DNA of 31,597 nucleotides, from assembly GCA_035995985.1 (NCBI GenBank), contig DASYJY010000104.1:1-31597 (forward strand), read 5' to 3'. Below are positions 22,337 to 30,250 of the stretch, one piece after another (the first letter of the stretch is position 1; each line of letters starts with the position of its first letter). The DNA is from JADGNZ01 sp035995985. GTDB lineage: Bacteria; Acidobacteriota; Thermoanaerobaculia; Gp7-AA8. The notes under the pieces are model-generated. The model ran no database searches, had not been told where the DNA came from, and saw nothing but the letters and a program-made list of their open reading frames with translations. Position numbers and translations under genes: made by a program.

Positions 22337-23196
22337 GCGAGAGGCCGGTCCCGTCCACAGACGTCCCCAAAGAGTCCCCGCGCACCATCCTCTTCCAGTT
22401 TGTCGTCTTTCCGCTCGGCGTCGTCGCGATTGCCGTCCTGATCTTCTTCCTCTTCGGCAAACTGGCCACGGACGAGCAGGGCATCCCCGACTACATCAAC
22501 GCCATTCGTTCCGGCAGCTCGCACGAGCGCTGGCAGGCCGCGTATCAGCTTTCGAAATCGCTCAAACGCGGTGAGGCTAAACGCTATCCGAACCTCGAGC
22601 ACGACGTGGCCACGCTCTACGCCAACTCGAAATCCGACGATCCGCGCATCCGCCGCTACCTCGGCATGGTCCTCGGCCAGCTCGGCGACCGCCGCGCTAC
22701 GCCGATCCTGCTCGACGGCCTCAACGACCGCGACGCCGATAACCGCATCTACGCGCTCACCGCCCTCGGCGAGTTACGCGATCCGGCTGCCATTCCGCGC
22801 ATCGCCAAAGCCGTCACCGATGACGACAAAGACGTCCGTGCCACCGCCTACTACACGCTTGGCGCGATCGGCGATCCGAGCGCGGTGCCGGTTCTCGCGG
22901 CCGGCCTCGAGCAACAGGCGCCTGATGTCCGCTGGAACGCGGCCATCGGCCTGGCGCGCCTCGGCGATCCGCGCGCGCTCGCGACGCTGCGCGAGCTCCT
23001 CGACCGTTCGCGCCTGAACGGCGTCACCGGCATGCGCGAGGACCAGAAAGAAGATGCGATGATCGTGGCGATGTCGGCCTACGCCAAGCTGGCCGGCAAG
23101 GACGCCGCCTCCGACTTGCAGCGGATCGCGTCCAGCGATCCGAGCCTGCGCGTCCGCGCCGCGGCCAAACAGGCGCTGACTCAGATCGGCAGCTGA
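22333..23196 (+). CDS. Membrane-anchored HEAT-repeat protein
   Basis: A 287-aa protein starting with TTG inside the ferredoxin stop (TTGA). One membrane helix lies at about residues 20-43 (LFQFVVFPLGVVAIAVLIFF), followed by a soluble HEAT solenoid: PRIRRYLGMVLGQLGDRRATP, NRIYALTALGELRDPAAIP, VRATAYYTLGAIGDPSAVP, VRWNAAIGLARLGDPRALA and LRVRAAAKQALTQIGS. With the N-terminus inside, the repeats would be in the periplasm. Its place in the operon suggests a docking or assembly factor for the Rieske/b/c complex; nothing in it binds cofactors. It is unrelated in layout to the cytoplasmic HEAT protein at 14487. Confidence 0.88.
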   Translation: MSERPVPSTDVPKESPRTILFQFVVFPLGVVAIAVLIFFLFGKLATDEQGIPDYINAIRSGSSHERWQAAYQLSKSLKRGEAKRYPNLEHDVATLYANSKSDDPRIRRYLGMVLGQLGDRRATPILLDGLNDRDADNRIYALTALGELRDPAAIPRIAKAVTDDDKDVRATAYYTLGAIGDPSAVPVLAAGLEQQAPDVRWNAAIGLARLGDPRALATLRELLDRSRLNGVTGMREDQKEDAMIVAMSAYAKLAGKDAASDLQRIASSDPSLRVRAAAKQALTQIGS

Positions 23197-23296
23197 CGTC
23201 TCTGTAGTTCTAAGTCTCTGACGGGCGATGCTTTATCGACGAACCGGACAAAGCAACAGCTCGCACCAGACCCCGTGACACGTGTCACCTTTTTCG

Positions 23297-23327
23297 TTGA
23301 CACCGGTTGCCGAAAAGCGGATATTTA
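23297..23327 (+). promoter_or_regulatory. Possible promoter upstream of the Rieske gene
   Basis: TTGACA (23297-23302) is an exact -35 match. GATATT (17-base spacing) or TATTTA (19-base spacing) in 23320-23327 could act as -10. It lies in the 174-base gap between the HEAT and Rieske genes, about 45 bases before the chosen Rieske start. A separate promoter here would let the cytochrome genes be expressed without the ferredoxin. The evidence is the motif alone. Confidence 0.3.
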
Positions 23328-23370
23328 CGCCCGCGCCGGAGCGTCCCCGTTCGGCCCCTTCATTACCTGG

Positions 23371-23943
23371 ATGTCTGACGAAATCACGCCATATCAGATG
23401 GTTCCGAAGACCCCCCTTGCGGGGAGCGCGGCTGCTGACATCCGCGAACAGGGCGAGATCACACGCCGCAGTTTCCCCGTCGTCCTGACCGCGGCCTGGG
23501 TCGCACTTACCGCCGCCCTCGGAGGTATGAGCGCGGTTCTCCTTCGATTTCTCTTCCCCAACGTCCTTTTCGAGCCGGTGCAGAAGTTCAAAGCCGGCCT
23601 CCCGTCCGACTACTCCGTCGGCGAGGTCGACGAACGCTGGAAGGACAAATACGGCATCTGGATCGTGCGCACTGAGGAAATGGTCTATGCGCTGATCACC
23701 GTCTGTACGCACCTCGGTTGCACGCCAAACTGGCTGCCGACCCAGAACAAATTCAAATGCCCCTGCCACGGCAGCGGCTACTACAAGTCAGGGATCAATT
23801 TCGAAGGACCGACTCCGCGGCCACTCGAGCGCGCCAAGATTTTCATCGACATCGCCGACGGTCAGATCGTCGTCGACAAGTCGAAACAGTTCCATCAGGA
23901 GCGCGGCGAGTGGACTGACCCGGAGGCGTTTATCAAGCTGTAG
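23371..23943 (+). CDS. Rieske [2Fe-2S] protein
   Basis: A 190-aa quinol oxidation subunit. ITRRSFPVVLTAAWVALTAA (30-49) is a Tat-like twin-arginine signal/anchor helix, as usual for Rieske proteins exported folded. The cluster-binding boxes are CTHLGC (112-117) and CPCHGSGY (130-137): Cys112, His114, Cys130 and His133 bind the cluster, and Cys117 with Cys132 can form the stabilising disulfide. NFEGPTPRPLER matches the conserved Pro loop. I chose the ATG at 23371 (MSDEITPYQM); the open frame reaches a GTG at 23275 but the added residues look non-genic. The C-terminal 20 residues extend past the fold. It feeds electrons from quinol to the octaheme cytochrome. Confidence 0.95.
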   Translation: MSDEITPYQMVPKTPLAGSAAADIREQGEITRRSFPVVLTAAWVALTAALGGMSAVLLRFLFPNVLFEPVQKFKAGLPSDYSVGEVDERWKDKYGIWIVRTEEMVYALITVCTHLGCTPNWLPTQNKFKCPCHGSGYYKSGINFEGPTPRPLERAKIFIDIADGQIVVDKSKQFHQERGEWTDPEAFIKL

Positions 23944-23973
23944 CTTCCGGCTGTCATCCGGCAGAAGGAAGCT
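23942..23973 (+). promoter_or_regulatory. Hairpin between Rieske stop and cytochrome b start
   Basis: AGCTTCC (23942-23948) pairs exactly with GGAAGCT (23967-23973) around an 18-base loop, directly followed by the AGGAG of the cytochrome b gene. It could tune translation or processing between the two genes. No function is shown. Confidence 0.35.
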
Positions 23974-23982
23974 GAGGAGAAA

Positions 23983-24768
23983 ATGGCGAATCTACGAGGA
24001 CTCCAGGACGGCATCGTCAATTCGCAAATCTGGAAATCCGTTTTCCGGGTCGGCATCCCCAACACGAACCGCAAACGCGTCCTTGCGGTCCTCGGCTCGC
24101 TCATTCTCCATCTGCATCCCGTCAAAGTGCGCCGCTCCGGCGTGCGCATGAGCTACACCTGGTGCATGGGAGGAACGTCGTTCTTCCTTTTCCTCGTCGA
24201 AACAGTGACCGGCCTGCTGCTGATGTTCTATTACCGGCCGACGATCGAATACGCATTTACCGACATCATGGACCTGCGCGAACAGGCGCCGTTCGGGATC
24301 ATGCGCGAGATGCACCGCTGGGGTGCGCACGCGATGGTCATCGCCGTGTGGCTGCACATGTTCCGCGTCTTTATGACCGGCTCTTACAAGCCGCCCCGCG
24401 AATTCAACTGGAATGTCGGCGTCATCCTTCTTGTGCTGACGCTGCTGCTTTCGTTTACCGGGTACCTGCTGCCGTGGGATCAGCTCGCGATCTGGGCGAT
24501 CACGGTCGGCTCGTCAATGGCTCGCGCCTCTCCCGGCGCCGGTAATGAGGGGCCCATGTCGGGCCTTGTGAAATTAGGGGACATACGATTGATTCATGCG
24601 GGCGATGATGCCCGCTTCGCGCTCATTGGCGGCCGGTCCATTGGAGCGGCGACGCTGCTCCGCTTCTATGTCCTTCACTGCATGGTCATTCCTCTAGCAG
24701 CCGGTTTCCTGATGGCTATTCACTTCTGGCGCGTTCGAAAAGACGGAGGCATCTCTGGTCCGCTGTAG
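23983..24768 (+). CDS. Cytochrome b6-like subunit of a Rieske/cytochrome b complex
   Basis: A 261-aa four-helix di-heme membrane subunit. Heme ligands are His111 and His125 (HRWGAHAMVIAVWLH) and His232 and His247 (HCMVIPLAAGFLMAIH). The second pair has the 15-residue spacing of b6, not the 14 of mitochondrial-type cytochrome b. It also ends at KDGGISGPL like b6 (RKQGISGPL), and the rest of cytochrome b is a separate gene, as in b6f. Cys61 in TWCMGGTSF stands at the same distance from FYYRPT as the cysteine of plant and cyanobacterial b6 that covalently holds heme cn/ci. The loop between helices C and D (about 178-225) is longer than in b6. The start has AGGAG just upstream. Confidence 0.95.
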   Translation: MANLRGLQDGIVNSQIWKSVFRVGIPNTNRKRVLAVLGSLILHLHPVKVRRSGVRMSYTWCMGGTSFFLFLVETVTGLLLMFYYRPTIEYAFTDIMDLREQAPFGIMREMHRWGAHAMVIAVWLHMFRVFMTGSYKPPREFNWNVGVILLVLTLLLSFTGYLLPWDQLAIWAITVGSSMARASPGAGNEGPMSGLVKLGDIRLIHAGDDARFALIGGRSIGAATLLRFYVLHCMVIPLAAGFLMAIHFWRVRKDGGISGPL

Positions 24769-24783
24769 CGGGCCGAGGACGCA

Positions 24784-26007
24784 ATGACTTTCATCAAGGA
24801 TTTCGTCAACGTACTGTCAGCAGGGTCGATCTCATTCGCCCTGCTGACGTCGATTTTTGCGTTGATTATCTTTTTCAATCTCATGGGTGGCCGGATCAAA
24901 TCGACTGGCGGCTTCGCCTTTATCGGTTTCGGCCTCTTCATGTTTTTGACGGGGATTTTTGTCCCGCCGTTGCTTTATCTCGGCGTCGCCTATTTCCTGA
25001 TTCTTTTCGTGCTGGCGCGGCTCGGCGGCCGGCTCTGGGATACGAAGGTCGGCCTCTGGCTCTTCGTTTTCGGAGGCCTGGCGTTCGGCCTTTCGATGCT
25101 CGATCCGAATTTCTTTCTCATCGCCGCGAAGCCCGACAACGTCCCCATCGTGGCGATGATTTTTCTCCTCGGATTTTTCACATGGCTCGCGCTGCGCAAG
25201 GCATATCTCAACGACACGCAGTTAGTAGTCGGCGGCATTCCGTGGGAGAAAACGGAGTCGGACGAGAAGCTCTTCACCTGGCCCGACCTCGTCTATACGG
25301 AAATGCTCTGCATGATCCTGCTGACGATCGTCATGATCGTATGGTCGGTCGTTCTCAGAGCACCGTTGGAAGAAGCCGCCAATCCGACGTCGTCACCGAA
25401 TCCTGCCAAAGCGCCCTGGTACTTTCTCGGCCTGCAGGAAATGCTCGTCTATTTCGATCCGTGGCTGGCCGGCGTCGTGCTGCCGACGCTGATCATTGTC
25501 GGTCTGATGGCCATCCCGTACATCGATACCAATCCCAAGGGGAACGGCTACTACTCCTTCCGCGAACGGAAGTGGGAGATCAGCGTTTTCTTGTACGGCT
25601 TTCTGGTGCTCTGGTCGTTCCTCATCATCACCGGCACCTTTCTTCGCGGACCGAACTGGAACTTCTTTGGTCCCTACGAGTACTGGGATCCCAATAAACT
25701 CGTTCCGCTCGTAAATGTCGATCTTTCAGAGCTGATGTGGGTAAAGGTTCTCGGCACGTCGTTGCCGAAGCTCTGGATCATCCGCGAGATTTTCGGCCTC
25801 GTCCTCATCGGGGCGTACCTCGGTGCGCCGCCGGTGATGGCAATCGGACCATTCCGCCGCTTCTACAACAAGATGGGCGCGGCCCGTTACTACGTCGGCG
25901 CGTACCTCTTCCTGATCATGATGTCGCTGCCGATCAAGATGGTCCTGCGCTGGCTGTTCAATCTCAAGTACATCCTGCATATCCAGGAGATCTTCTTCAA
26001 CGTCTGA
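24784..26007 (+). CDS. Cytochrome b C-terminal-half (subunit IV-like) protein, enlarged
   Basis: A 407-aa protein with about ten membrane helices; b6f subunit IV is only about 160 aa. The subunit-IV-like core spans roughly 165-250: PDLVYTEMLCMILLTIVMIVW, NPTSSPNPAKAPWYFLGLQE and VVLPTLIIVGLMAIPYID. The Qo-site PEWY motif is replaced by APWY (210-213). About 165 residues with four helices precede the core, and two or more helices follow (LIGAYLGAPPVMAIGPF, YVGAYLFLIMMSLPIKMVL). The extra N-terminal helices may be an added membrane subunit fused to the core. It lies 15 bases after the b6-like gene and completes the quinol-oxidising site with it and the Rieske protein. Confidence 0.92.
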   Translation: MTFIKDFVNVLSAGSISFALLTSIFALIIFFNLMGGRIKSTGGFAFIGFGLFMFLTGIFVPPLLYLGVAYFLILFVLARLGGRLWDTKVGLWLFVFGGLAFGLSMLDPNFFLIAAKPDNVPIVAMIFLLGFFTWLALRKAYLNDTQLVVGGIPWEKTESDEKLFTWPDLVYTEMLCMILLTIVMIVWSVVLRAPLEEAANPTSSPNPAKAPWYFLGLQEMLVYFDPWLAGVVLPTLIIVGLMAIPYIDTNPKGNGYYSFRERKWEISVFLYGFLVLWSFLIITGTFLRGPNWNFFGPYEYWDPNKLVPLVNVDLSELMWVKVLGTSLPKLWIIREIFGLVLIGAYLGAPPVMAIGPFRRFYNKMGAARYYVGAYLFLIMMSLPIKMVLRWLFNLKYILHIQEIFFNV

Positions 26008-26023
26008 GGACGCCGCCGAACCG

Positions 26024-29000
26024 ATGAAGCCACAAGAGCCGATTCCGCACAATTACTCGATGAGCAGGCTGAATTTGATATTCGCCCTGTCGAGTCTCGT
26101 TCTCCTCGCGGTGACAGGTCTCGTCGTCGGCTACGACTACATCCGCGGCTGGAAGTGGTTTCAGCTCGAGTTTATGCGCATGCAACAGGAGCGCATCGTC
26201 CAGGAAATTCAGACGGCGAAATCAGACGAGAATACAAAGCAGCTCGCCGATCTGGATGCGCAGGAGCGTAAGAACAGCCTGGAATTGGCAGCGCATCGCG
26301 ATCAGTACATGGCCGCGCAAAAAGCGTTTGACGCGATCGAAGGCGATCACTATCGCGCCGATCAGGATTACCGTTTCGCCAAGGCCAACCTCGACGCACA
26401 GCGTTACATAACTGAAGCCTCCGTCGTCCAGCACCGGTCTGACGCGGCGCAGCAACAGGCGGATTACGAGCGGCAATCTGCCCACCTCGCCGATCTGCAA
26501 GTGCGCCTTCAGGAAGTCACACGGCGTCGCGACGCGGCAAAGGCGAACGTCGACCAGTGGCTCAAGAAGATCAAGGATGCCGAGGATAAGAAAAAAGAGC
26601 TGACGGCATCGGTGGACCTGCTGAATAAACAGCTGACCACTGTCGATATGGGGCGGTTCAGTACGAACTGGATTCTTAGCCAGCCGATGCTCGACTTCGT
26701 TAATCCGGTCATCAAGATCGATCAGGTCGTGCTCAACGATCTTTCGATCGACATGAATTACATGAACGTCCCGCGCGTCGACCGCTGCCAGACCTGCCAT
26801 CGGGCCATCGATACGCCGGGTTGGGAGTCGAAAGCGGAAGCGGCGCGGCTGTCGCAGGAATTGCAGCAGAAGCTCGACGCGTATCAAATTCCTCAGGACA
26901 AACGGACCGAAACCGAAGAGCGGATCGCGCAGCTCAAGAAGATCCAGGACGCGTCCAACGACACATTGAACCCGTGGCGTACGCATCCGAAACTCGATCT
27001 GTACGTCGGGTCGGCCTCGTCGCACCCCCTACTCGAATACGGCTGCACAGTCTGCCATCGCGGCCAGGACCGCGCCACGGAATTCGGCCGCGCCGGTCAT
27101 ACGCCGGCCAGTCCGAGGATGGAGCATCGATGGGCGGAACGGACATCACTCTCGGCCGGCTTTTTCCCGATTCCGAGCGATTTCGCCAAGCGCAATTGGG
27201 GCTACGAAGAAAACGAATTCGTTGAAACGCCGATGTATCCGCGGCATTATTACGAAGCGGGCTGCATCAAGTGCCATTCCGCGCAGATCGCCGTCGACCG
27301 CGGCGACGACATCACCAAAGCGACGCAGACTGTGGAGCTTTACGGCTGCTATGCCTGCCACAAGATCAACAACTGGCGTTTCGCCGATCTCCGCAAGCCG
27401 GGCCCTGACCTCGGCGGGATCGCTGAGAAGACGACGCCGGAATGGGCGTTCCGCTGGATCAGCGAGCCGCACAATTTCCGGTCGACGACCCGTATGCCGT
27501 CGTTTTTCTATCAGCGCAACATGATCGATCCGAGCGTCGTGCCGCCGCAGGAGCGCGCGCACAACATCAAGTTCCAGGACGCCGAGATCCACGCCATCGT
27601 CAGTTATCTCTTCGATAAATCGACGCGTCGCGTATGGCAGCAGCCCGGCGCCGGCGACGCCGGCCGCGGCAAACAGATCGTCAATAGCGTCGGCTGCATG
27701 GGCTGTCACGTCGACACGGAGCAGGTCAAAGACGAAAAATCCGGCCAGATGCGCCTGGCGAAGCGCGAAGATTTTCCGCTGGAGCGCAATTACGGGTTCA
27801 ACCTCACCGGCGTGGGGACGAAGACGAATCCTGCCTGGATTTATAACTGGGTCAAGAATCCCAAAGCGTATTACGCCGACGCGCCGATGCCGTCACTCCG
27901 ACTATCCGATCAGGAAGCAGCGGACGTCACCGCGTTTCTACTCACACTGCAGAAGCCGAACTTCATGAAAATGCCGATCCGGATGCCGAATCGCCAGGCA
28001 GTTCATGATCTGGCTAAAGGCTACCTGATCAACACCCTCAGCGATCGCGATGCCGAATCAAAATTGCGTTCGATGTCCGATCACGAGCAGCTCGTCTACC
28101 TCGGCCAGCGTTCCATTGAAAAATACGGCTGCTATTCCTGTCACACGATCAAAGGCTTTGAAGGTCTCAAACCGATCGGAACCGAGTTGACGGTCGAGGG
28201 CTCGAAGGCTCTGCACCTTTTCGATTTCGGCTTCATGAACGATCAGCAGTGGAAGCACGAAGACGGTTCGACCGAGCACGTCATCCATACCGTGCCGTCC
28301 TGGGTCTACAACAAGCTGCGCAATCCGCGCATCTACGACGACCGCCGCACGAAGGTCTACAACGATAAGTTGAAGATGCCGAACTTCCATCTCACTCCGG
28401 AGGAAGCACGCCGCATCGCGATGGTGGTCGTTGGTCTTACGAAGGAGAAGGTCGCCGAGAATCGCATGGCCGGCCTCGACGCGCATACGCGGCTGATCGA
28501 AGAAGGCCGCAAACGCGTGTCGCAGCACAATTGCCGGGCATGCCATGTCGTCGACGGCCGCGGCCGCGCCATTGCGGCGACGATCGCCGACGCGAATTTC
28601 CTCCCGCCGGATTTGTCGCCGGAAGGAGCAAGAGCGCAGTCGCCGTTCCTGTTCAATTTCCTCAAAGATCCGACCGTGATGAAGATCCGGCCGTGGCTCG
28701 GCGTCCGTATGCCGACGTTCCACTTCGATGATCACGAGGCGAATACGCTCGTGACGTTCTTCGCCGAGGCTGGGAAGGGCGCGCAATTCGATACGACGCG
28801 TGGTGCGACTCCGTCACCGGCGAATGTAAAGATCGGCCAGCAGGTCTTCACAATGCTCCGCTGCGCGCAATGCCACGGCACGACGCCGGTCAACCCCGAA
28901 AACCCGCCGGCGCCGAACGTTGCCGATTCGACCTCGCTGGCGCCAAACCTCACGCTCGCACGCTTGCGCCTGCGGCACGACTGGATTTCGGATTGGATCC

Positions 29001-29383
29001 GCCGTCCCAACGAGATGATTCCAGGTACGCGCATGCCGACGAACTTCCCGCGCGACGCGGCCACGGGCGGCTTCCAGTCCCCGCTGGCGCTGGCGATCGA
29101 TACACCGCAGTTCGCACAATACAAATCGACGTTGCTGCCGCTGTTCAACGGCAATGAAAAGGAATTGAAGCGCACGATGACTGACGCGGTCGCGTTGACC
29201 GACTATCTGCGCGATTACATCTGGAGCATCGGAATCACACAAATGCGCGCCGCCACGCCGAGTGGCGACGCGCCCGCAATGGCGATGCCGCAACAATCGC
29301 TGCCGCCCGCGACCGCGCCGGCCGCGAAATCGACGCGCAATCAGCGCGGCGTTCCTGCGGTCAGCGGCGGAGCCGGACGTTAG
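26024..29383 (+). CDS. Octaheme c-type cytochrome with N-terminal anchor and coiled coil
   Basis: An 1119-aa protein. A membrane helix lies at about 17-37, a long charged coiled coil at about 50-205, then eight CxxCH heme sites at residues 255, 341, 414, 442, 558, 703, 837 and 947. Hemes 4-8 are each followed by a Met-Pro element (M491, M622, M785, M896, M1004; RMPSF, PMPSL, KMPNF, RMPTF, RMPTN) of the kind that supplies the distal ligand in class I cytochrome c, so the C-terminal two thirds look like five cytochrome c modules in a row. Hemes 1-3 lack such a Met and may be bis-His. Helical spacers (270-310) sit between hemes 1 and 2. The Pro/Ala tail is disordered. It takes the place of cytochrome f/c1 and could reach from the b complex to the oxidase. 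Confidence 0.95.
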   Translation: MKPQEPIPHNYSMSRLNLIFALSSLVLLAVTGLVVGYDYIRGWKWFQLEFMRMQQERIVQEIQTAKSDENTKQLADLDAQERKNSLELAAHRDQYMAAQKAFDAIEGDHYRADQDYRFAKANLDAQRYITEASVVQHRSDAAQQQADYERQSAHLADLQVRLQEVTRRRDAAKANVDQWLKKIKDAEDKKKELTASVDLLNKQLTTVDMGRFSTNWILSQPMLDFVNPVIKIDQVVLNDLSIDMNYMNVPRVDRCQTCHRAIDTPGWESKAEAARLSQELQQKLDAYQIPQDKRTETEERIAQLKKIQDASNDTLNPWRTHPKLDLYVGSASSHPLLEYGCTVCHRGQDRATEFGRAGHTPASPRMEHRWAERTSLSAGFFPIPSDFAKRNWGYEENEFVETPMYPRHYYEAGCIKCHSAQIAVDRGDDITKATQTVELYGCYACHKINNWRFADLRKPGPDLGGIAEKTTPEWAFRWISEPHNFRSTTRMPSFFYQRNMIDPSVVPPQERAHNIKFQDAEIHAIVSYLFDKSTRRVWQQPGAGDAGRGKQIVNSVGCMGCHVDTEQVKDEKSGQMRLAKREDFPLERNYGFNLTGVGTKTNPAWIYNWVKNPKAYYADAPMPSLRLSDQEAADVTAFLLTLQKPNFMKMPIRMPNRQAVHDLAKGYLINTLSDRDAESKLRSMSDHEQLVYLGQRSIEKYGCYSCHTIKGFEGLKPIGTELTVEGSKALHLFDFGFMNDQQWKHEDGSTEHVIHTVPSWVYNKLRNPRIYDDRRTKVYNDKLKMPNFHLTPEEARRIAMVVVGLTKEKVAENRMAGLDAHTRLIEEGRKRVSQHNCRACHVVDGRGRAIAATIADANFLPPDLSPEGARAQSPFLFNFLKDPTVMKIRPWLGVRMPTFHFDDHEANTLVTFFAEAGKGAQFDTTRGATPSPANVKIGQQVFTMLRCAQCHGTTPVNPENPPAPNVADSTSLAPNLTLARLRLRHDWISDWIRRPNEMIPGTRMPTNFPRDAATGGFQSPLALAIDTPQFAQYKSTLLPLFNGNEKELKRTMTDAVALTDYLRDYIWSIGITQMRAATPSGDAPAMAMPQQSLPPATAPAAKSTRNQRGVPAVSGGAGR

Positions 29384-29400
29384 AAACAGGAGATAAATCA

Positions 29401-30231
29401 ATGACTATGAAGAAATTCGTTTCGCTGTTGTTCGCCACCACGCTGCTCCTCTCGATCGCCTGCGGGAAGGGTAAAGAAGCATCGAAGGAAGATGAGGGGG
29501 AGGACGACGAGCAGACGACGACCACTGCCGCCGCCAGCACCGCCTCAGGCGCGCCCGCCACGGCCGCCCCTGCGGCCGCCGCCGTTTCGGCGGACGCCGC
29601 AACCCTGACGGGTCTCGTGAAGTTCGAGGGCGCCGCCCCGAAAATGACGAACATTCAGATGTCGGCCGATCCGTACTGTCAGTCGCAGCACACCAGCGCG
29701 CCGCCCACGGAAGAAGACGTCGTCGCCGGGCCTGCAGGCGAGCTTGCGAATGTCTTTGTCTACATCAAAGACATCAAGGGCAATTTCCCCGCGCCGTCCA
29801 CGCCGGTCGTTCTCGACCAGAAGGGCTGCCAATACCACCCGCACGTCAATGCGGTGATGGTCGGTCAGCCGCTGCAAATCAAAAACGACGACGCGACGCT
29901 GCATAACGTTCACGCGATGCCGAATGCGAACTCACAATTCAACGAAGGTCAGCCGGTGCAGGGGATGGTTTCCACCAAGCACCTCGACAAGGCCGAGATG
30001 ACGCCGTTCAAGATCAAGTGCGACGTACACGGCTGGATGAAGTCGTACATGGCGGTGATGCCGCATCCGTTCTATTCGGTCTCGCACACGAACGGCACGT
30101 TCACGATTTCCAATCTGCCTCCGGGGCAGTACACGGTGGTGGCGTGGCACGAGAAGTACGGCCAGCAGGAACAGCAGGTCACGGTCGGCGCGAAAGAGTC
30201 CAAAGCGCTGAATTTCACCTTCAAGGGTTAA
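29401..30231 (+). CDS. Cupredoxin-like lipoprotein
   Basis: A 276-aa lipoprotein. The signal peptide ends in the lipobox LSIAC (Cys21), followed by an acidic, Thr/Ala/Pro-rich tether (24-66). A first beta domain (68-215) holds a candidate copper site: His168 in DDATLHNVHA with Cys207, His210 and Met213 in KCDVHGWM, matching the Cys-x2-His-x2-Met end of blue copper proteins. The C-terminal part (about 225-275, FTISNLPPGQYTVVAWHEKY) resembles a carboxypeptidase-regulatory/Ig-like fold. AGGAGA at 29388-29393 fixes the start. Lying between the octaheme cytochrome and the oxidase gene, it is a good candidate for an electron shuttle between them. It has no CuA CxxxC motif, so it is not oxidase subunit II. 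Confidence 0.85.
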   Translation: MTMKKFVSLLFATTLLLSIACGKGKEASKEDEGEDDEQTTTTAAASTASGAPATAAPAAAAVSADAATLTGLVKFEGAAPKMTNIQMSADPYCQSQHTSAPPTEEDVVAGPAGELANVFVYIKDIKGNFPAPSTPVVLDQKGCQYHPHVNAVMVGQPLQIKNDDATLHNVHAMPNANSQFNEGQPVQGMVSTKHLDKAEMTPFKIKCDVHGWMKSYMAVMPHPFYSVSHTNGTFTISNLPPGQYTVVAWHEKYGQQEQQVTVGAKESKALNFTFKG

Positions 30232-30250
30232 GGCGACAGCAGGAGCCGCA

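Noticed and set aside
23275..23370. GTG start adding 32 residues to the Rieske protein
   Set aside because: The added stretch puts non-family sequence before the Tat-like signal and overlaps the only promoter-like motif in the gap. The ATG at 23371 gives the usual length.
29401..30231. Cytochrome c oxidase subunit II
   Set aside because: The CuA signature CxxxC with following His/Met is missing, and so are the two N-terminal membrane helices. The site is of the single-copper type.
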